From the NCBI GenBank assembly GCA_963682175.1, contig OY821772.1, forward strand, positions 51,296,925 through 51,360,924: a stretch of 64,000 nt of DNA. The letters run 5' to 3'. This document shows positions 47,047 to 59,912 of the stretch, in pieces. The first letter of the stretch is position 1, and each line of letters begins with the position of its first letter. This stretch comes from Triglochin maritima (lineage: Eukaryota > Streptophyta > Magnoliopsida > Alismatales > Juncaginaceae). Both the position numbers and the translations under genes were made by a program. The notes beneath the pieces are model-generated. The model saw nothing but the letters and a program-made list of their open reading frames with translations. It did no database searches and was not told the origin of the DNA.

Positions 47047-50000
47047 ATGGCCCGCCGTGACGAAGACGAGTACGAGGAGGAGGAGGAGGACGTCGAGTTC
47101 GACGACGAGGATGAGGAGGTCGGCAGATCGGGGCGGAAGAGGGGGAGATCGGACTTCATCGACGACGCCGCGATCGAGGACGAGGAGGAGGATGAAGACG
47201 AGGACGAGGACGAGGAGGAAGAGATTGGGGGGAGGGCGTACAAACAGAGGAGGAAGTCGGGGGCGCAGTTCTTTGATCTCGAGGCTCAGGTCGATAGCGA
47301 CGAGGAGGAGGAGGAAGAGGAGGGGGAAGACGGTAGGGTTTCTTTTCTTTGCCCTTTTCTTCGTGTTCGTGCTCTTTAAGGGTTTTTCGTGTTGGTTCAG
47401 ATGGGAAATGAGGTCGGGGATTTGCTGGATTGCTTCGGTTTGGTCCATTAGGGTTTCGTTTTCGTTATTGATTTAGGTCGAACGTGTTTGTGCCTTTGTG
47501 GTTCTCAATTTGTGATTTTCTAGGGTTAACTGTTGTATTGGGTGGAAATGTGAAATTCGTGCTATCTACTCGGGTTGGATTGCTAGGGTTTCGTTTCTTC
47601 ATGGTTGTAAGTTGCGGGGAGTGCTTTTGGTTCTCAATTCGACATTTCATTGTTCTAGACTTTGATTTTTGGTGGAAAGGTGTAATTTTTTGCCATTCAC
47701 TTCTGTTTGGATAGTTAAGGTTTCGTTTCTCCCTCTAGAATAGATGCCATTCCTGATTGGTGCTTTTATGGGTTTTGAAGTTTGAACTGTTGACTTGGAA
47801 GCGAATGTCCAAAATTTTCAATTCATATTGTTGTGGGTAGTTATGGTTTTGTTTCTTCCATATTGTTACTTGTTGTAAATTTTGACTAAAGGGTTGTTGC
47901 AGTTAAATCAATCTAACTAGGATATCGATCCTTTTGGACCAAAAGCTGGAATAATTTGTTTCTATTGAGTCCCATCACAAAAAAAGATTTCAATTGGGTG
48001 ACCATATATATATTTGGTTTCACCTGTTGTATGTTGAAAAACTTTCTTTCCGGAACTGATGCCGTGACAAACATTGGGTGGCAGATTTGGTTTTTGTGCC
48101 AGAATGAACCAGGCCAATCTAGTTTTCTTTATTTGGGTAATGAGGGTCCACGTCTACCTGTTCCGTGACTGGGTCATTTCTTCCAACACACCTGCTAATG
48201 CCAACTTCTCATTTTGATGTCATAGTGTTGCAACTTGCAAGGATGAGCTAGTGAACATTAAGGAGTTTGCTGTTGCTATATAGTGTATGTTAAGATGTTA
48301 ACGTATAGTGTTTTCAATCTGTGTTTATTTCACAGAGAATGCTAAACTAAAATTGACTCTTATTTTTCAGACCCATCATAATGACATGTCTAAATAACAT
48401 TGAAGCATGACTTGATGACTATTTAAATTGCAGATTTTATTGTTGACGGTGGAAATGAATTGCCTGATGAGGATGATAGGAGGAGAATGCACCGACGGCC
48501 ACTGTTGCCACAGGAAGATGAACTCGATGTTGATGAAGTCAGGCAGCGTATTCTTGATCGATATGCTAAGTCAAACCAAGTTGAATATGCCGAGGATGCT
48601 AACGAAGTTGAGCAACAAGCACTGTTACCATCGATTAGAGACCCTAAGCTCTGGCTGGTCAAGTGTGGGGTAGGAATAATAGTTCTAGTCTGTTGAATTT
48701 TTGTGTGCATTTAGTTGAGTTCATGTCTTTGAAGCTGACTTCTTTCTTGCCTGGCAGATTGGTCGTGAAAGGGAAACCGTTATCTGTCTCATGCAAAAAT
48801 ATATTGACAAATCTTCTGAGTTGCATATTCGGTCAGCAGTTGCTTTGGATCATCTCAAAAATTACATATACGTTGAAGCTGAAAAAGAAGCCCATGTGAG
48901 GGAGGTATGTCAATCACTTGTTATAGTGACATCACATCTTCTGTACTTGTTATGTGTGTTTTCTTAATTTTTTGTCTACTAGAGGTCTGTAGCACACTTT
49001 TTTCCTATCTGGTCAGATACATTCAGAATCTTTAATCCTAGGTCTATCTAGAGGCAGCAGGTTAAGTTATTGTAATGCTATGAGGTGATTTCTCATCATT
49101 AGTTTTATGCCAGGCTTGCAAGGGTCTGCGGACAATTATTGGCCAAAAGATTCAAATTGTTCCTATCAAAGAAATGACAGACGTACTTTCGGTTGAAAGT
49201 AAAGCGGTTGATCTTGCCAGGGACACATGGGTTAGAATGAAGCTTGGTGCTTATAAAGGAGACCTAGCTAAGGTAAAGTGGTCAACATATGTGTTTGTAC
49301 ATTACAAAAATAGTATCTCCTTAAATTTTGAATATCTGATACTTATGTGCAGGTTGTTGAGGTAGATAATGTCCGACAAAGGGTCATGGTGAAGCTCATC
49401 CCCAGAATAGATCTCCAAGCAACTGCCAAGAAAATGGTAAATTATGTTTTTCACGGCATTGTCATATTTTAGACTTTGAGTGAACCAATAACATTTTTTT
49501 CTTTCTTCCAAAGAAGGATTACCTTGTGAAAGCACCATTATATTAAGGTTCACTCTTTATGCTATAACAGTTGCTGTTTAATTACTGAATTTCTTACCGT
49601 CTTTCAAAGGAAATTCAGCTTTATATTTCTGTTTTTTCTTTGTGTTATTTACATCAAATTTTACTCAGTTATTCTCTTATTGTCTAATGCCATGTATAAT
49701 TTTTTATGTCTCTGTCAGGATGGTACTGATGTTGGTAAGAAGAAGAAAGCTTTTGTACCGCCACCTCGTTTCTTCAATGTGGACGAAGCAAGGTAAGTTA
49801 TTTTCCCTGGTTTATAGATGCATAACGATTGACTCTAGAGTTTCAGATTCTAAAATTATAGTTTACTTTGATTTGTGTTGTCTGCTGTGAACAGGGAAAT
49901 GAACATACGAGTTGAAAGGAGACGACTGGCTGGGGTATACTACGAAGTCATAGATAACATGATGTTTAGAGATGGTTTCTTCTTCAAGAATGTGGCTTTA

Positions 50001-53000
50001 AGATCAATAAGTTCACAAAATATTCGGCCGACTTTTGAAGAGCTGGAGAAGTTCCGCAAACCAGGTGATGATGGGGATGGTGATTTGGCTAGCTTGTCGA
50101 CCTTGTTTGCCAACAGAAAGAAAGGGCACTTCATGAAAGGTGATGCCGTTATTGTCGTTCGTGGAGACTTGAAGAATTTAGAGGGTTGGGTTGAGAAAGT
50201 TGAGGAAGAACACGTCCATATCAGACACAAGGAACCTGGCTTGCCTGTATGTTCCTTTTTTAATATTCTTTGATATTCATTTGCACTGTTTTCTGTTATT
50301 TTTGTTAATTTTTCTTTTTTCCCTCTACTTTCTTTTGGTTATAGAAAACTCTTACCTTCAATGAGAATCAGTTATGCAAGTTTTTTAAGCCCGGTGACCA
50401 TGTGAAAGTTATCTCTGGTGTCCATGAAGGTGCTACAGGCATGGTGGTAAAGGTCGAAGGGCATGTCCTGATAATTTTGTCTGATACCACCAAGGAAGAT
50501 GTAAGTTTTATCCTCTTATTTTCTATGTTGTGGTTTTCATATAACCGCTCGCTGATGTCCACCCTTTATGTTGGGTTTTAGATTCGTGTTTTTGCAGACA
50601 ACGTCGTTGAAAGTTCTGAAGTAACTTCTGGTGTTATTCGGATCGGGGATTATGAATTACATGATCTTGTTCTTCTAGAGTATGCTTTCCTCCCCTTGGA
50701 TAGTTGATTATGGTTTTGCCAGTGATTTGTTTTGAAGTTTTGTTTTTGTTATGTTTCTACTCATCCTTCTCTGATTACCTGTAAACTTTCAGCAACATGT
50801 CGTTTGGAGTTATTATAAGGGTTCAAAGTGAGGCTTTCCAGGTAATTCGTGAAACCTAACCAATGTTAAGTTGCCACATTGTTTTGATCGGAGATGAGTT
50901 GCCACATCTCACCAAAGAAAATCAACGATGAAGTGCTTATTTGAGGTTATTTCCCTCAGGTTCTCAAAGGAGTCCCAGATAGACCTGAAGTTGTGCTTGT
51001 CAAGCTAAGGGAAATAAAAGCGAAGTTGGAGAAAAAAACTAATGCACAAGATCGTCATAAAAATACAGTGTCTATAAAAGATATTGTACGAGTTGTTGAG
51101 GGACCATGTGCGGTAGGTAACACTGCATGATCTGAACTCACGTTTCTTTAATATGGTCTCATTTGTAGATATTTCTCTTTTATTCCTTTTCCAGGGTAAA
51201 CAAGGTCCAGTTGAACATATTCACAGAGGAATCCTGTTCATCTATGATCGACATCACCTTGAGCATGCTGGGTATATTTGTGCTAAATCTCACTCATGTG
51301 TTGTGGTTGGAGGATCACAACGCAATCGTGATAGAACTGTGAGCTATTATATTTTTTAATTTTAAATCTTGTGTCATGTTTTTAGGTATTCTAGTTATTT
51401 AACTAGTGTCCTTTTGCAAGTAACTATTGTCTTCTAAAACTGATATTTCCAGGGTGATACGTTCACATCAAATGGTCTAAGACAACATCCGATGCGTCAA
51501 CCACCTATGGGAGGTTCAAGAGGGCCTCCAAGGGAATGTATGTGTTGTTTCTTTCCATTGGATGTATATAATACTGATAATTTTTAATTGTCAAAAAATG
51601 ATAAAGAAGAAGAAAGAAAGCCACCATCCACAAAATGTAAAAAAAGTGCTAAAAGCATTCCTCTGATAAAAAACGTGCTAAAAGCATTCATGAACAAACC
51701 TGAATCGCTGCTAAGAGGGTGTTTGTTTACAACCAAAGGCCTGTTTTGAAAGATATATTTGTGATGCCCATACAACCACACCAAGCTACCCCCATACCGT
51801 TGAAGGGCCCGAATCCACCTAACGATAGTGTTCCCTGCTGACCTTAATACTCCAAAACTTGAACGGCTCATCTACTAGCTTCACCTGTCAAATCATCCTT
51901 CAGTTTGTGAGTTGCGTGGAAAACAAGCCACCATCTTACATCTCCCAAACTCTGCTCTTCTGCACACGTGCAGCACCTGTTTGCTGGCTGCCAATCAATA
52001 GATTGGATTATGTGAATGTACAGTTGGAACTTTTATATTTAGCTTAAAAATCGAAAATGTTGCCATAAGGTCCTAATTCTGGTACAGTTGGCGGAAGACA
52101 CGGAGGAAGAGGGCGTGATCCATTGATTGGTAGAACAATTAAGATTCGTTTGGGTCCCTATAAGGGATACCGAGGTCTCGTGAAAGAGATCACTGGTAGT
52201 CTTGTGCGGGTTGAATTGGAGTCACAAATGAAGATAGTTACAGGTGATCCCATTTATTTGTAGATCTATTCTGTCATCAGATAATATTTTGCTAATATTT
52301 GTAAGAATGCAGTGACCCGAGATCATCTTTCTGACACTGCCACCATGGCGACTCCAGCTCGGTAATTTTTTGATATATTTTCCAGAATTTCATCATATCA
52401 AATAGAATTCATGTACTTTCTCTTTATCTAATATAAGAATTTCTTTTACAGTGAGTCGTCGCGATACGGGTTGGGTAGTGAGACTCCAATGCATCCCTCA
52501 CGAACTCCTCTTCATCCATACATGACCCCGATGAGGGATCATGGAGGTACTGGTGCATAAGATTACTTTTTAGGGCGTGTCTTGGAACATTTGGGTTGCT
52601 ATGGTTGGGTGTCCTTTGCTGATTTAATATCATTGTTCTCTGTTATGACACTGTTTCCTCTCAGCTACACCAATTCATGATGGAATGAGGACTCCCATGC
52701 GAGACAGGGCCTGGAATCCGTATGCACCAATGAGTCCTCCAAGGTTTGCATTCGCAGATTTACTATATTGAATTGAATGATTTTTTATAATCTGGGTGCA
52801 GTATATCAAATCATGCAATGGTTTTACAACAAATCCTCATTATTCTAGACTGCTAGAAGATTACCAATGGCATGAGCTTGGCTTTTTTTGGGCGTTCATT
52901 AATATAATAGCGTCCACAAAATATCAGCATAAAGTTTTTAGTCGATTTTTTTATACTTTTTTTGCGCTTGCTACATATACTGGTCGTTTGGCTAATCTGC

Positions 53001-54278
53001 ATTGGATTGGAAATGAACAGGGATAACTGGGATGATGCCAATCCGGCCACTTGGGGGAGTAGCCCTCAATATCAGGTTCAGGCTTTGATTTGTTGCTTTT
53101 TATTTATTTATCTAGCTCACTAACCCTAGCTTTGTCCAACACATTCCAGCCAGCAAGTCCTCGTTCTCGGCCATATGAGGCACCTACTCCTGGTTCAGGC
53201 TGGGTAAATACCCCTGGTGGTAGCTATAGTGATGCTGGAACACCAAGAGAAAGCACTCTCCCATATGGTACTTAGCTGGTCAACAATCATGCAAATGCTT
53301 TTATTTGATCTATATTTAATGTGGTAATTTTGTTTTCTCAGGCAATGCGCCGAGTCCTTACGTACCATCAACTCCTGGTGGACAACCAATGACCCCCAAC
53401 TCCATGTCATATTTACCTGGAACCCCAGGTGGACAACCAATGACTCCTGGCAATATGGGTTTGGATGTCATGTCTCCCAACATAGGTACATGCTTTTCTC
53501 ATGTTAGGTAATTAATTTTTCCCCCTCACATAATATCATGAAATAGAAAACTTCTACTATGCCAAAAGAGTTGGTAAGACCAAGAGAGACTTCTGTTGGC
53601 CCAATGCCACAGATGAGGCCTACTGGTATAAGACATCAACTTCGTAGGTTACTAGGTTGTACTGGTTTTCAGCCCTTGACCATTGAGACATTATCTACTT
53701 TATCATATATTATGGATTATATTTTGGTCCATTTATTTACTTCATGGTCATTTTTAGAGCCTTTATTGTGAAGTTTAGTGATATGATGGGAACTTGTGCT
53801 TCGCAGTGTTTAATGATGTTTAACCTTGTCAGGTGGAGAAGCAGAGAGCAACTGGTTGATGCCTGACGTATTAGTCAATGTTCAAAGACCCGGAGACAAA
53901 CCTCATTTTGGTGTCGTCAAAGAGGTTCTCATGGTACGTTCTAATCAGAAATCACACTATTGTCTATTGTTCATCATTTTGATATGCTTGTTTGGTGATA
54001 GCAAGTTACTGTGTTTTTCTTTCCTCGCTCAGGATGGGACATGCAAGGTTGCCATTGGAGCATCCGGGGGCGGAGAAGTTGTGACAGCTCTCCCATCAGA
54101 GATGGAGGTTGTGCGTCCAAAGAAATCCGACAAGATCAAAATCATGAATGGTGGATTCCGCGGGCTAACCGGGAAACTCATTGGTATTGACGGATCAGAC
54201 GGTATTGTAAAGCTAGATGAGACATATGATGTAAAAATCCTAGACATGGTAATATTGGCTAAACTGGCAACGCAATGA
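47047..54278 (+). CDS. SPT5: Transcription elongation factor SPT5 (SPT5-1/SPT5-2 type)
   Basis: Partner of SPT4 on elongating RNA polymerase II. Exons: 47047-47332, 48434-48669, 48758-48904, 49114-49272, 49353-49436, 49719-49792, 49895-50246, 50345-50500, 50582-50679, 50793-50841, 50960-51112, 51195-51338, 51453-51537, 52088-52243, 52313-52361, 52452-52546, 52665-52743, 53021-53075, 53150-53267, 53342-53485, 53833-53933, 54033-54278. All are GT..AG and in frame, giving 1021 aa. An acidic N-terminus (residues 1-95) precedes the NGN domain (about 166-255). KOW motifs lie near 262, 410 (KGDAVIVVRGDLKNLEGWV), 459 (KPGDHVKVISGVHEGATG), 585 and 686 (KIRLGPYKGYRGLVKEITG). A TP-rich C-terminal repeat region with two GGQPMTP repeats follows, then a last KOW (KIMNGGFRGLTGKLIGIDG). 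It lacks the WG/GW tail of SPT5L. The first intron (1.1 kb) is the longest. The gene appears intact. Confidence 0.95.
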
Positions 54279-55489
54279 GATGCTCATTGTTTCTCTGTAA
54301 AATGTAAATTGTTGTTTTCTTATATTCGTTGCCCAGGTTACTTTTGGACTGGTGTTTTATTTATTTGCTGTAGATTAACACTTGCATTTTAAAGAAGTGT
54401 AGTGGTTTGTTTCATCATAACATTTATTCCTGTGAAAGAATGGCAGTGATAAATAATTCAGGTGGTTCATCTTTTGAAGTTGTGGAAGCATGATGACATG
54501 GTTTTTACACGCGGCCCCATAACTGGTTGTAGGTTTCATAACATCTTGGTATTGTTGACTTCAATCTCTAACTCGTTTGATAAACAACTTAGTTTGTCTT
54601 TGAATTTCATTCCACTTCTATTGCGAGATGTCCCAAATGACACCGGTTCGAGGGCCACTCTGCCTTCTAGCCTCTCCCTCAAAATTCTCAAATCCCTACC
54701 CGCTCACTTTCTCTCTTCCTTCGGCGGCGGCCAGCAGCTCCGACGAAGGTGTGGTCCGCACGTAGGTGTAGATGGGAAGATATCTCCATATCTGACTGTT
54801 TCTTCTTAACTCAATTGAGTCTAGGTATGCCACCTTGTGCTCTTTTCTTGTTTCCTCGTCGTGGAGGGGTGGTGAGTGGGAGAGTAGGACCGGGGTGGTT
54901 TGTGGTTTGGTCGAGAACGATCGGAACTCTAGCCACCAGAATTGTCGGGAATGACATGGAAAGACCAGAGAGAGTTGGGTTGGGCAAGCCTTGGTGCGGG
55001 GCGCTGATGGTCGCGCCGATCGGGGATCTCGATATCGGTTCAACGAAATCGTGATGTGAGCTCGATGAGGCTCGACATCAATCTGCTAAGTTGTATCTGA
55101 CGTGCTCGATAGAGCTCGACTAAGGCGCGATGGAGCTCGACGACATTGTGGAACATAAGTGCAAGGGAGAAGGGATACGTGGAAGATAGGTGGAGTTTTT
55201 GTCGTGCCCGATGGGTTCGATATGTGCTCGATGGGTGCTTGATAGTTTGAGTTGGTTGTGGTTTGCTGGAGCATGTATTTTGCTCGATGGGGTCGATAGA
55301 AGTTTGATAGGTTCCCCCCCTATTTGTGACGATTCAAGTCAACTCACCCACGTGGAGTTCAAGTGTCGAATTCCAGGTGCTGGACACGGAGTTGGTCAAT
55401 TCACTTAAGCTGTGACGAATGTTCAGGTAGTGAGGATGACATGTGACTAAATGTTAAACTGTTTCCTTTGCTGGGACGGCCCATGATGA
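54279..55489. other. SPT5 3' region and repeat-derived DNA
   Basis: The SPT5 3' end lies in the first 100-300 bp. From about 54600 the sequence becomes GC-richer without a recognisable gene. Between 55055 and 55310, gctcgat/gctcgac words recur irregularly (at least ten), suggesting a degenerate simple repeat. Confidence 0.5.
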
Positions 55490-55760
55490 TTTACCAGTGT
55501 TGTGACGAGTAACCACTGAAGCTGGGCTCGCGGGCTCGGGCACGTTGTTGGATTCCCGGAGCCGTGTTTCATATCGGTTGTGGCAGTTCGAGAAGGGTCC
55601 ACCCACATTGTGACGAATAACCGTTTGGGAGAATTGCTCGCGGGCTTGGGCGTATGGTTGGCTCCCGAAGCTAGATGCGGAACTGGTCAGGTCACTAGCG
55701 TTGTGACGGGTTACTGTTAGGGAGCGTTGCTCACAAGCTTGAGTGCGTGGTTGGAGTAGG
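55490..55760. repeat. Three diverged units of about 100 bp
   Basis: Units beginning ttgtgacgagtaacc, ttgtgacgaataacc and ttgtgacgggttact (about 55498, 55609, 55703). Each is followed by gctcgcgggct.ggg-like and ggttgg.tcccg.agc-like words. They may be subterminal repeats of an unidentified element. Confidence 0.65.
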
Positions 55761-55799
55761 GTGTTACCTTGATATGATCTAATGGTCCTAGGATTAGTC

Positions 55800-56960
55800 T
55801 TGGTGGGGGGGGGGGGGGGGGGGGGGGGGGTTGAATAGACTAATTGAGTTCTTTAAAAGTTTAAGCAAATTAAAAAAAGAACAATATAATGTAAAGGAGA
55901 AAATGGATGCAAACCACAACACCGATGTATGAAGGTTTAAATCCAACCACCAGATCTTAGTCTTCTCTTACGAAGTGTTCTTCCTCGAGCAACTTCATGT
56001 ACTCCACTATTCCGATCTCCGTTCCGAGCCGAGGTCAAGTCTTTACACTTCAAGCTTGGACCACCTTTTCACAATCCAAGAAGAGTTTCACTCCGAAAGC
56101 TAGTGCAACACTTTGCTGGAGAATTTGAGTGACCACTTCTAATCTTGAGCAGTTGAGTTATTGATGAATGCAATGAGTAATTCAAGTGGAAAGATTGAGC
56201 ACAAAGAGAACTTTAAAGCAATTAAGAGTGGTATGAGAGCATGCGTTTAAAGAAAGGATTGGTAGCCTTGAAAGGTTGTTATAAGCTCTATTTATAAGCT
56301 CCAAACTTAATCTAACCGTTGGGATTGAAGATGTAGTGATTTGAGCAAGATACAAGAAAGTTCAGAACTCAAATCAGAACACACACGGTTGACTGATTGG
56401 GCTAAGCGGTTGATTGGTTTCTTGTTAATAAGAAAATGGTTGAGATGAAGTGCATACCTGTCGATCCACCAAGGCATGAACTTAAGTGAACGGTTGAACT
56501 AGATAAAGTAATGGTCGACCGTTCAGAGGGTTTTGGCCAGAATAATAAAAAACAATTAAGGTAACTTTCGAACAGAACAAGGATCCAATGTAACTGAAAA
56601 TAACAGGGAGTTTGGGGGTTTGAATTGTTTTTGATCCGGTCGACCACCGTTGTCGTATTGTTCGACGGATGGTCAAAAATACGAATTTGGTTAGTCAAAG
56701 TATGTGTATACGACCGTTGTATAATACGACAAGTATAACAGTCATATTTAAATAAAATACAAAGTATAAAATGGTCGAACCAAAGTCAAGTTTCGGTCGA
56801 TGAGTTTGTGCACTCACCACGACACGTGTCAAGATATAACCTATGAAGAAGATAGAATCGGTTGAACTGTGATATATCGGTTGACACAAGATAACGATCG
56901 AACTAGGTTGGAAATTTGGTCGACCAATTTAGACAAGGTAAGATTATGGACGTTACACGT
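55800..56960. mobile_element. LTR-like repeat related to the solo LTR at 42.9-44.5 kb
   Basis: It shares with the solo LTR the word tgtatacgaccgttgtataa followed by tacgaca (56704 on). The layout is also similar: a segment with 'tccgatctccgttccgagcc', then 'ctatttataagctcc', then repeated ggtcgacc/ggttga words. The palindromes are much more decayed. The left edge is masked by a G26 run and I could not define ends or a target duplication. Confidence 0.6.
55805..55830 (+). repeat. G26 homopolymer run
   Basis: Uninterrupted run of about 26 G near the left edge of the LTR-like repeat. Confidence 0.85.
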
Positions 56961-57536
56961 TGTCTCTTCCCTGCTGGTGTGGTGTCGACTCGTTGGGTAG
57001 GGAATATAAATTTATTACAAACTGATTATCTGCAATTGATTCATTCAACATGAAATAAGAAGAAAATAGCCATCCTAGGGTTTAACTGAAGCGGCCAACA
57101 ATCAGTATATCATACAATAGAAACTTGTTCTTGGTGTGCTTCTGAAGGCCTTAAGGCTCTCGTTTATTTCTCAAGGGACATGATGTACTCAGTATTAGAT
57201 ATTGTCTTATTAGTTATAAGACCAAATTTTTTCATTAAACGAAGGATTGAATTTAACACCAAATTTCATAAAAAAACAATTAAGCTGTCAATTCTGATTC
57301 GAGCTTGATTTTTAAAAAAAAGTACGACTCATTTTGGCTTGAAAATGATGAAATTAGTGAGAAAGAAGAAATCTCGTGTCTTGAATTTTTAAACGAACTG
57401 GACCGATCGAAGTTTACTTGACTATTTTTATACGTATATAAACGTACATAACACTATAATACTTAGACTGGACCGTTTACAGTCCATTTACTATTAATTA
57501 ACATGAGTTCGTTCGCAAGTCAGTCCACCAACTCAT

Positions 57537-59788
57537 TTATTTATTTCTCCGTTGGAGCTTCTCAATCTCATGGAAGAACCCAAACAAATCCTCGTACGAA
57601 CTCCCACCTCTTTCAACCGCTGCCAAAGCCATCTCCTTCATCTCCACCGCCACCTTCCTCCTCTCCTCCTCCCCCGACGAAGTCACCGCAGCAAAGACCT
57701 CGGCCAAGTGGGCCGGATCCGGCACCTCGACGCTTCCCTCCCACACCCCCACCCCGACCCTCATCTCCTCAAGCAGCCTCGCGTTCACGAACTGGTCCGC
57801 TCTCATCGGCCACGTCAACAGCACCACTCCCGCCGCCACCCCCTCCAGGATCGAGTTCCACCCGCAGTGCGTCAGGAACGACCCCACCGCCGGGTGCTCC
57901 AGTATTGCTACCTGCGGGGCCCACCCCTCGATCACCATCCCTCTTCCTGCGTCCGTTTGGGGACCACAGTTATTACTTATACTTTACTTTTATAATATTG
58001 GCAAAAACACGAGAATATTTGATGCATAATAATAATAATAATAATAATAATGTAAAACGAACAATTCCTAGTAAAAAGAACGTTGGTTAGCTTAGAAGGT
58101 GATTAGGCAAGCATGAGTTGTTTGTGTGAGAATCTATCTAATGACGTGAGTACATGTGATTGGCAGAAAATCCAATCATCATGTCGTGTTGCAAAGTCTA
58201 CCTGTGATGTCCTTCCCGAACCAATTGGGCACGGAACCGGGCAACCTGACGCACCATACGAACTTTACATTGCTCATCTTCAAACCACGAGCAAGAGCAT
58301 CCATTTGGTGTGGGGTGAGCTCCGCTTGGCTCCCGAAGCAGATGTAGACGACGGAGCCGTGCTCATGTTTGTCAAGCCAACTAATTATTGTGTCGACCGG
58401 GATCGAGCTTCCACCGCCACGGTCAACGGAAACACGGTCATTGATGGGCCCCACGGCCCATATATGAGCGTGAGGTAAGCTTTTACGGAGGTGGTTTAAG
58501 TAAGCCCCTTCGAGGACTTCGAAGCTGTTGAAAATGTAGCCCCAACTTTCCATGTTGGTTAAGTATCCTTGTCGGACGAATTCAGAAGCTGTCTCTCCCT
58601 TCTTGTACCTGTATTTATCAATTTATGTGTATATATATATGTATATATGTATTGGTGTAAGATAATAATAAATTTTAAAAAGATAATATTGCGGCTGGTA
58701 AACAGAATAAAGAGTAAAGACTACAATATTAGATCTTTAATTATATTTCAGTTGAACTCTCGTTTTGAACCAAATTCTTATTCGGTCTGCTTTGGGCCAC
58801 AATTAAAGGTAAGATTAATTTCTTATTTAATTTGGAGGGTACATATACGATAGCAGTATGTTCCGTGTCAAAGAAAAAACCCGCAAGGCGGACGAATATG
58901 TTAGGTGGGGGACAAATGACACCAAAAAGGAGCGCCTAAAAAACTTCGGTGGGACGTTTGAGAACATGATTTCATTGACCAACTTCGATTAAAAAGCAAG
59001 CTAATCTCAAACACGATTTCGCTGTCCGGAATATGACGTACAATCTTAATAAATTAACATGTAAATACAGAATCAATTACAAATCTTAAGAATTAATTAA
59101 GATCAAGTGCAGTACCATTTACGTTGACAAGGACAATTTAATTATTTCCGCAAACGATATCTCAACAATAAAAATTCAAAAGATCACGGACATGATCATG
59201 CTATGATGTGGTGTTAGAAATTAATTACGAGAGTAAGTATACACATATATACCTGGCGTATATAGACGAGACCCGTTCCCGGAGGAACTCGGGACTCCCG
59301 GGAACTCCCTCAAACCTAACCACCCTCTCCTCCGGCAACCTTCTCCACACCTCTTGCCCAACAGCCAGCGCCATAGCGCCGGACGGGCAGAACACGACCC
59401 TCTTGGCCCCGATCTCCTCGGCCATCTTGGTAGTCCACCCGAGAAAGAAATCCGACACGACGACATCAACCTTGGGGTCCACCTCCCCGGCCCACTGCAC
59501 CAGGGGGGAGTGGAGGTCACCGAGGGCTTGGATGACGTGGAAGAAGTGGTGGGCGGGGAGGTCCTTGAGGTTCTCGACGGCGGGAGGGAGGGCGGGGTGG
59601 GAGGGGAAGGGGAGAGCGAGGACGCGCGTGGAGGGGCGGAGGGAGAGGAGAGGGGCGAGGAGGGGGAGGTTGGAAGGGGTGGTGGCGACGGTGAGGAGGG
59701 TGGTGGAGGGGAAGGAGAGGGCGAGGTCGAGGAGAGGGAGCATGTGGCCTTGGGCCGGGAATGGGATTAGGAGAACGTGCGGGGCCAT
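57537..59788 (-). CDS. UDP-glycosyltransferase, family 1, UGT89-like
   Basis: Transfers sugar from UDP-sugar to a small acceptor, probably a phenolic or flavonoid, in the cytosol. Exons 59788-59253, 58608-58202 and 57946-57537 (450 aa, GT..AG, in frame). The N-terminal acceptor lobe starts MAPHVLLIPFPAQGHMLPLL and contains the catalytic His (H15). The partner Asp is probably in VDVVVSDFFLGW. The C-terminal lobe carries a complete 44-residue PSPG box (residues 323-366), from WAPQVAILEH through FLTHCGWNSILEG to WPMRADQ. The final Gln is usual for UDP-glucose users, though family members with other donors exist. The motif IWAVGPI and the overall pattern point to the UGT89 group. Two introns (644 and 255 bp) interrupt regions that are continuous in the neighbouring UGT copy. 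The start is the first ATG and gives the canonical N-terminus. The acceptor is unknown. Confidence 0.9.
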
Positions 59789-59912
59789 CGCTGCCGGAAG
59801 GGAATATGCCGGTCGGCAAGGGTAGAAGAAATATATGCGATCTTAATTATCTGTGTTTTGTGGTGTCAGTGCGTGCATGGATTATGTATGGGGGGTTGAG
59901 TGATAATGTAGA

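Noticed and set aside
46962..47476. Serine-rich minus frames and an arginine-rich + frame over the SPT5 first exon
   Set aside because: Alternative readings of the GAGGAG-rich acidic SPT5 N-terminus.
53559..53771. Possible SPT5 exon in the 53486-53832 intron
   Set aside because: The flanking exons join in frame directly, and the frame has no KOW or repeat features.
57503..58090. Proline-rich + frame of 195 codons
   Set aside because: It lies antisense to the third exon of the UGT gene and its Pro/Ser/Arg bias is the reverse reading of a GC-rich coding strand.
59208..59825. Long + frames rich in Arg, Gly and Glu
   Set aside because: Antisense shadows of UGT exon 1, which has a canonical UGT N-terminus and matched splice sites.
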